From Parietaria judaica (taxonomy: Eukaryota > Streptophyta > Magnoliopsida > Rosales > Urticaceae), in the NCBI GenBank assembly GCA_954871525.1, contig OX940867.1, positions 13,865,343-13,929,342 of the forward strand: DNA of 64,000 bases. The letters run 5' to 3'. Numbering within the stretch: position 1 is the stretch's first letter; each line of letters opens with the position of its first letter. Positions 58,531 to 64,000 of the stretch are shown one piece after another. Position numbers and translations under genes: made by a program. Under the pieces are notes generated by a model. The model worked only from the letters and a program-made list of their open reading frames with translations, was not told the DNA's origin and searched no databases.

Positions 58531-59347
58531 TTTTTCACAAAAACTTAAAAAAGAGCTTGCACACAAATACCCAGAAACCCAGAAAAAGCCAAACCTAAGT
58601 CCCCAAACACAACACCAAACCAAAAAATACCTAGTCCTGGTCGAAAAATAGCAACAAATCCTAGAACCAAAAGAAAAGAAATGTAGGAAAAGGAGAGAAA
58701 CCTGGAAACCCTAGGACAATATAGCTCGAAGTTGCAGAACAACAATTGCGGAGAAAAAGCTTCTCTCTCTTGTCACAAATGCGAAAATGAAAACAGGAGA
58801 GAGAGAGGCTTAAATAGAAAAGAAAAGGAGCAGTTACTTGAATTCGAAGCGACACACCCGAGTAGAGTTTCAAAAAAGCTGATTGGACTTCTGCGAAGAA
58901 ACACACAAGTGTTTTTATAATCGAAAGCCTACCCGAATTGCAAAGCTAGGGTTCCCTCGATTCTCGCGCCAAAGACCATCCAACGACTGGGACCAATTCC
59001 CATATCATGACACGTCAGCGCAATGATGAGCTGACCAAGTCAGCAGAAGTCGAAGAGGTTATCCTCATCTTCGAATCACGAGCAAAACGACACGTGTCGT
59101 AACTGCTCCATCCAAAAAAATCGAAATCATTTCGATTTCAAAAGAAATTGCACCTCAACCCCCGAAGAATATGATATTATCATGAAAACAATTCTAATGT
59201 CCCTAAATTAATTTATTTTTGCGGCAAAAATCACAAATATCTCTGATTTCGCGAATTTAATTAATTTTCATCACGAATTTTTACATGATTTTGTCAAATT
59301 TATACTACAAATAATATTTCATACTTTTTTATAGTAAGGGGGCTATC
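58531..59347 (-). promoter_or_regulatory. Promoter and leader of the antisense gene, with polypurine tract
   Basis: On the minus strand CTATTTAAGCC (TATA-like TATTTAA, 58810-58816) is followed by a CT-rich stretch, about 280 nt upstream of the ATG, a plausible core promoter and start site. AG|GT sites in the leader (about 58620 and 58700) might allow a 5' intron. At the other edge, AGTAAGGGGGCTATC directly before the LTR at 59348 is the plus-strand polypurine tract of Tat-2. Confidence 0.5.
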
Positions 59348-60349
59348 TGTTGATGTGCAAATTCGTTCATTAATAGGAATTATAAGATCATTAATTAAAT
59401 TAATGGTTCAAATTAATTAAAAGCATAAGTCATTAATATAATTGAATATTTATGCCAAATGGGCTTATAAAACACGAAGCCCAGAGGCCCAATGAACACT
59501 CGACTATGTTCAGGCCCGGATAGAACTAAAAGCCCACAAGGCAAGAAGCTCACCACGAGCAGAAAATGCTCAAAGGAAATCTGAACAGAGCCTTCCAAGG
59601 GAAGAAACCCCGAACTGAGCTCAAAGATCCTACTTCAAGACAAAAACCAACACTTGGTCAAAGTCCAAACATCAAACAAATTAAACGACCTGAAGAATTC
59701 AAAAGCTCGCCCCGGGCAAAAATTGTCAACAAAGGGATCCGAGCAGAGACGTACAAAACATCCGAGCACGAGCAGACCAAGTGAACCACCACAATTCAAA
59801 CCTCTGAATCCCGACCAGGAAAATCGCCACGATCCAAATTCAAATCCCACGACGACAAGTCAAAGTCTACCACTATGCAAATCTCTCAGAACGTGGCCCA
59901 CGTGTCAGTCCGACAGCAAATCAAGCTCCGAACTTGAAGCTACCACCAACGTACATTTCCAACGCGCAGAAACCAGAAGCCTATAAAAAGCAAGGAGACA
60001 GCCCCATCATACGCACGCAAGCATTCATCCTGAGAGAAAAGAGTCTGTGAGATTCGTATTTTCAGATTGTCTTCTTCTTTTACTTTCGATCTACCAGAAA
60101 TTGGCTTGTGGTTTCGGTTGATCTTTTCAAAGCAATAAACGTACAGAGGACGTAGTCAACTACCGCATTGGGACGAACCTCTCTAAAAACATCAATTTCT
60201 ACTCTTTAATTCTTTTGATTTTATTTGTATTTGTCACCGTCTAAAGTATTGACGACGCAGAGGTCATAATCCACAAAAAACTCAGCAATATCAAATTGAA
60301 ATCCCATTCACAATTCACGTGACTGTTGGTGTGTAAAAACACGTCATCA
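59348..60349 (+). repeat. 3' LTR of Tat-2
   Basis: 1002 bp, partner of 47577-48580, TATA at 59982-59989. Followed by GATAC, which pairs with GATAT on the left side. Confidence 0.93.
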
Positions 60350-60590
60350 GATACATTTACTGCATGGAACGATTCTTGATTAATAAAGGTGTTCTTTCTT
60401 TAGAATTATTTTGCAATATCCAGATAAAAATAAAAGTTGTGACATGTTACTTTTGACCTATAGTTTCTAAAATGCTCTAATTGATTTGTTTAAATCAAAT
60501 GTCATTTTTAATCATGATGATTAATAGAGAATGAATTGAGAGATTAATATTTCACATGAAAGAATTAAGTGACAAATGTCACAGGTTCGC
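60350..60590 (+). other. Copia-3 sequence resuming after the gypsy insertion
   Basis: AT-rich DNA that would be continuous with 47576 before the insertion. No coding similarity. It bridges the Cys-rich cassette and the copia integrase/reverse transcriptase, where gag, protease and integrase of Copia-2 have no counterpart. Confidence 0.6.
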
Positions 60591-60820
60591 CAACAGTGTC
60601 TGTTGTCGAAGAGAGTGCGGAAACCACGGTCCCAAAATCAGAACCAAGGGATACTCACACGTAGTGGGAGGTTTAAGAGATTAATATTTCACATGAAAGA
60701 ATTAAGTGACAAATGTCACAGGTTCGCCAACAGTGTCTGTTGTCGAAGAGAGTGCGGAAACCACGGTCCCAAAATCAGAACCAAGGGATACTCACACGTA
60801 GTGGGAGGTTTAAGAGACCA
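60541..60820 (+). repeat. Tandem duplication of 137 bp
   Basis: AGATTAATATTTCACATGAA starts at 60541 and again at 60678, and the copies are identical by eye through GTGGGAGGTTTAAGAGA. 137 is not a multiple of three, so the duplication shifts the copia frame. Confidence 0.9.
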
Positions 60821-62538
60821 GTGAAACACTACGAGTAATCCTAGTTGGAGTTTCACTTGGAACTCAGGGGGTACAAAGACGTAGTGGGAGTCAAAAGACC
60901 GATTGAACGCTACGAGCACACCCAGTTGGAATTTCATCTAGCTGTAACAAACACTAGCGTTGAAGATCCCATAGGCTACAAGAAAGCTATGATGGATCCT
61001 GATAAGGGAGAATGGCAGGAAGCCATGAACCAAGAAATAGAATCAATGGATTCTAACGAAGTCTAGGAACTTGTAGACTTATCGGATGAATTCAAAACCA
61101 TTGGCTGTAAGTGGGTATACAAGAGAAAGAGAGGAGTGGACGGGAAGTTTGAAATCTTCAACGCTAGACTAGTTGCTAAGGGTTTTACCCAGAGGGAAGG
61201 TATTGATTTCGATGAGACCTTCGCTCCAGTCGCAAAGTACAAGCCCATGCGGATTCTCGTGGCCATAGCGTGTAGTCTCAAGTATGAGATTTGACAGATG
61301 GACGTCAAAACCGCCTTCCTGAACGGGTACATTGATGAAAACATCTATATGGACCGACCAGAAGGGTTCATGGTAGAGGGTCAAGAAGGGAAGGTTTGCA
61401 GATTACTCAAATCTATTTACGGATTGAAGCAAGCTTCCAGATCCTGGAATCGAAGGTTTGATGAAACCATCAAGACTTATGGATTCATACAGAACAACAC
61501 TGAGGTCTGCATTTACAAACTCAATGATGATATTGTGGAAATATTTCTTGATCTATACGTCGGCGATATTCTTCTCGAAAACAGCGTGAAGAAGTTATCG
61601 GGCGTGAAAGCGTGGCTATCTACGCAATTCCAAATGAAGGACATGGAAGAAGCCAGTTATGTTCTTGGGATCCGTATTTTTAGGGATCGCAACAACATGC
61701 TTCTAGCTTTATCACAAGCAGCCTACATTGATAAGGTACTTGATCGTTTGGCAAAGGCAAACTCCAAGGGAGGTCATTTACCAACCAAACATGGAGTGTT
61801 CCTTAATAGGAAGCAATGCCTTACTTCTCCGGAAAAGCAAGACGAGATGAGGCGGATACCCTATACTTTAGCAGTGGGAAGTTTGAGGTACGCTATGCAG
61901 TTTACTTGGCCAGACATCTGTTAAGCTGTGGGAATTGTAAGCAGATATCAATCCAACCCGGGTATGGCTCACTGTACTGTAGTGAAGAACATTCTCAAGT
62001 ATCTTCAGAAAACGAGAGACAATATGTTAGTGTTTTTAGGATCAGAGTTGAATCCGCTAGGTTACACTGACTCAGACTTTTTGTCTAATAGAGACGCAAG
62101 ATAGTCGACGTCGGGAGCAGTGTTCACCCTTGCTGGTGGAGCGATATTCTTGAGACGCATAAAGCAATCTCTTATCGCAAATTCAACAATGGAAGCTGAA
62201 TACGTGGCAGCCTATGAGGCACCAAAAGAATCAGTTTGGCTCAAGAATTTGTACATAGAGCTGGGAGTAGTTCCAGATGTAGATGGGCCACAAACGATGT
62301 ACTGTGACAACAATGGCGTAGTGGCAAATTCTAAAGAGCCCAGAGACCATAACAAGGCGAAACATATAGAACGCAAAAACCATCTCATAAGAGAGATAGT
62401 ACGTCGTGGCAACGGAAGGGTTGTGAAAATAGCTTCGGAAGACAATCTGGCTGATCCATTTACCAAGACGTTGCCAGAGAAAATATACATGAGGCATCTG
62501 GAGAATATGGGTCTGAAAGACATGGGTCATCTTCTTTA
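60590..62538 (+). pseudogene. pol: Copia-3 reverse transcriptase and RNase H
   Basis: Collinear with Copia-2 from the end of integrase on: WQEAMNQEIESMDSNEV then the same TAG stop (61064), CKWVYKRKRGVDGKFE, DETFAPVAKYKPMRI, MDVKTAFLNGYIDE, KSIYGLKQASRSWN and the same YVGD box (LYVGDILLENSVKKL). It keeps the approximately 155 bp lost in Copia-2. Stops at 61293 (TGA for Trp), 61922 and 62102. RNase H reads NSTMEAEYVAAYEAPKES, MYCDNNGVVANSKEPRDHNK and DPFTKTLPEKIYMRHLENMG, with the stop at 62537. Fewer lesions than Copia-2. Confidence 0.9.
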
Positions 62539-62554
62539 AGTACAAGTGGGAGAT

Positions 62555-64000
62555 TGTTGGACATGTGTCCTTAAACAAGTTGTTTTAATCCATTTGTAAA
62601 AGATTATGACAGGTCGTTGAATAAAAGATGGTGCTTATTATGTTAATCTTATTATAGTTTCTGGTAGAGTAAAATAGAATATTTGTTCCTTAGTTCATAA
62701 AGGATGCAATAATATTATTCTTATCACAACATAGTCAATGTGAGCAAGAATTAATAATCATAATAAATGAACTTAAAACGTCCGTGACCTGATTAACTGG
62801 GTGGGAGCCCATTAATCGTATAAGGTCATTAATGTGACTAAGTGTTATAATTTTTTTCTAGATTAAGAGTGTGTCACACTCACTAGAAGTGCATTAAGTA
62901 TGAAGTGTCTTCATACTGGACTGGACCTGACTTAAAATCCGAAAGTTATTATAGAAAATCGTCACTGATAACTTGGAGTTGAGTCACTAGTAGATGATTA
63001 AATGGATATTCGATCTAAGTTCCGAGTGAGCTTGAGTCAGAGTTGTTGGCTTGATTGTTCTTTTATTTAACCGTTAACGAGCACAATATTACCGTTGTTC
63101 CCAACGCTATTATTTTGGGAACATGATAGTCAGCAGTAAGGGTAGCTTGGTCATAGACATGGGCATCACACAGCTCTCTTCAGAGTCAAGATGATTCCCT
63201 TAGTTGTCGGTGGTGAGAAGTGAGAGGTACCCGTGCGCAACTTATGAATCGAAACCATAAGTGGGTTACTCATGATATTACTGACTGAGTCAAGGAGGAA
63301 AATGCAATGAGAGGCAAAACGGTAAAAACCGCCTGCTCATGTGTGGATCATCAACTGAAAGATCAATAACACGAATTTAATTGTATCAATGGACGCCCTG
63401 CTGTAATAAAGGGAATAATATAGTCTGTATCACTAAAGAGTGAAGCCTCGGGTTTATAGTGGAATTACACCGAGGTTTGACGAACGTCCTAGCAGTTCGT
63501 TGGAGCTTAAGTGATACGGGTCCATGGTCCCCAGGATAGCTTCGTAACTGATGATACGTACGTGATAGGAACATTTTGAGATGTTTAATAATTTGGCAAG
63601 ATTTATAAAACTGAAGTCTGTGACAGACATCAGAAAGTTTTATCGGTAGCGTCGCAAAAGTACCATATCTTGGTAACCGAAATTAACTGACAAAAGAAAG
63701 TAGAACTTGGATTTTTCTGCCAACATGAAATTTTTTGGAAATTAAATTCTAAGAAACTTTTCTTTTGGAACTGAGTCGTTTCGACGTACGGTTTGTGATT
63801 TAGAGAATTTCTAAGTTTATGGTCGTTTCGGTAAACTATAAAAATTAAATCACATGCCACGAATTTAAATGATGGTGTGGCCCCATGACATTTAAATGTG
63901 TGATTTTGACATCAGTAGATATTAATATAATTTAATTATTTAGATTTAATTATTTATATCTTATTAATAATCAATGAATTTATATTAATAAATAAAATTA
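62555..64000 (+). repeat. Copia LTR C (cut by the window end)
   Basis: Starts TGTTGGACATGTGTCC right after ACAAGTGGGAGAT. It follows LTR B in order, including the segment missing from LTR A (from about 63810). The end lies outside the window. Confidence 0.9.

Larger units (their letters stand above)
47577..60349 (+). mobile_element. Ty3/gypsy Tat-type retrotransposon with antisense gene (Tat-2)
   Basis: A 12.8-kb element with LTRs of 1004 and 1002 bp (TGTTGATG...CATCA), flanked by GATAT (47572-47576) and GATAC (60350-60354), a target duplication with one change. Order: gag, zinc motif, protease, reverse transcriptase, RNase H, second RNase H, integrase, tandem repeats, an antisense four-exon gene, polypurine tract, LTR. 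This layout matches Tat-lineage elements (Ogre, Retand, Grande types). It is inserted in Copia-3, so it is younger than that insertion. Confidence 0.92.

Overview
The window looks like nuclear DNA of a flowering plant, probably a eudicot. It is AT-rich with intron-type splice signals, long (TA)n tracts, tRNA-derived SINEs, DUF247 genes and layers of LTR retrotransposons whose primer-binding sites match plant initiator-Met tRNA. There is no CRISPR array, operon, rRNA or tRNA gene. The species cannot be named from the sequence.

Left part (1-28 kb). A solo LTR (1319-2175) carries a cluster of six GC-rich hairpins just upstream of its TATA box. Two copies of a DUF247 gene lie in the same orientation about 10 kb apart, at 5305-6213 (truncated) and 15558-16855 (nearly full length); both change frame at the same place. 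Between them sit a complete but decayed copia element with only 110-bp LTRs (6325-12069, minus strand, target duplication GTTAG), a minus-strand solo LTR (12173-12710, TAATT) and a Helitron-type 3' end (hairpin plus CTAG at 15198-15227). A fragment of an unidentified gene (17659-17939), a textbook SINE (17987-18189), further LTR pieces and a 3.2-kb solo LTR (22159-25334, AAAAC) follow.

Right part (28-64 kb). A broken Ty3/gypsy Tat-type element (about 28.0-31.9 kb) ends in an 85-bp tandem repeat that is interrupted by a second copia family. That family forms an LTR-internal-LTR-internal-LTR chain: LTR A 31920-33762, LTR B 41522-44791, LTR C from 62555 past the window end. The first internal region holds an inverted solo LTR of a related family (35210-37813). 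The second holds a whole Tat-type gypsy element (47577-60349), and where the first internal region has its start of coding it carries an unrelated, intron-containing reading frame (46684 to about 47475) with two homologous Cys-rich exons.

Both copia internal regions share an altered reverse-transcriptase active site (YVGD instead of YVDD) and a shared stop codon, so one defective ancestor was duplicated or mobilised in trans. The large Tat element has a damaged sense gag-pol, but carries on the opposite strand a four-exon gene (58530-55642) whose exon phases all join into an uninterrupted frame of about 889 codons with a Transposase_28-like ('putative gypsy type transposon') N-terminal region.

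In function, nearly everything recognisable is retrotransposon machinery (gag, protease, integrase, reverse transcriptase, RNase H) in various stages of decay. The host contribution is the DUF247 pair and one gene fragment. The most interesting items are the intron-bearing cassette inside the copia element, the intact spliced antisense gene, and structured repeats (hairpins) in the copia leaders.
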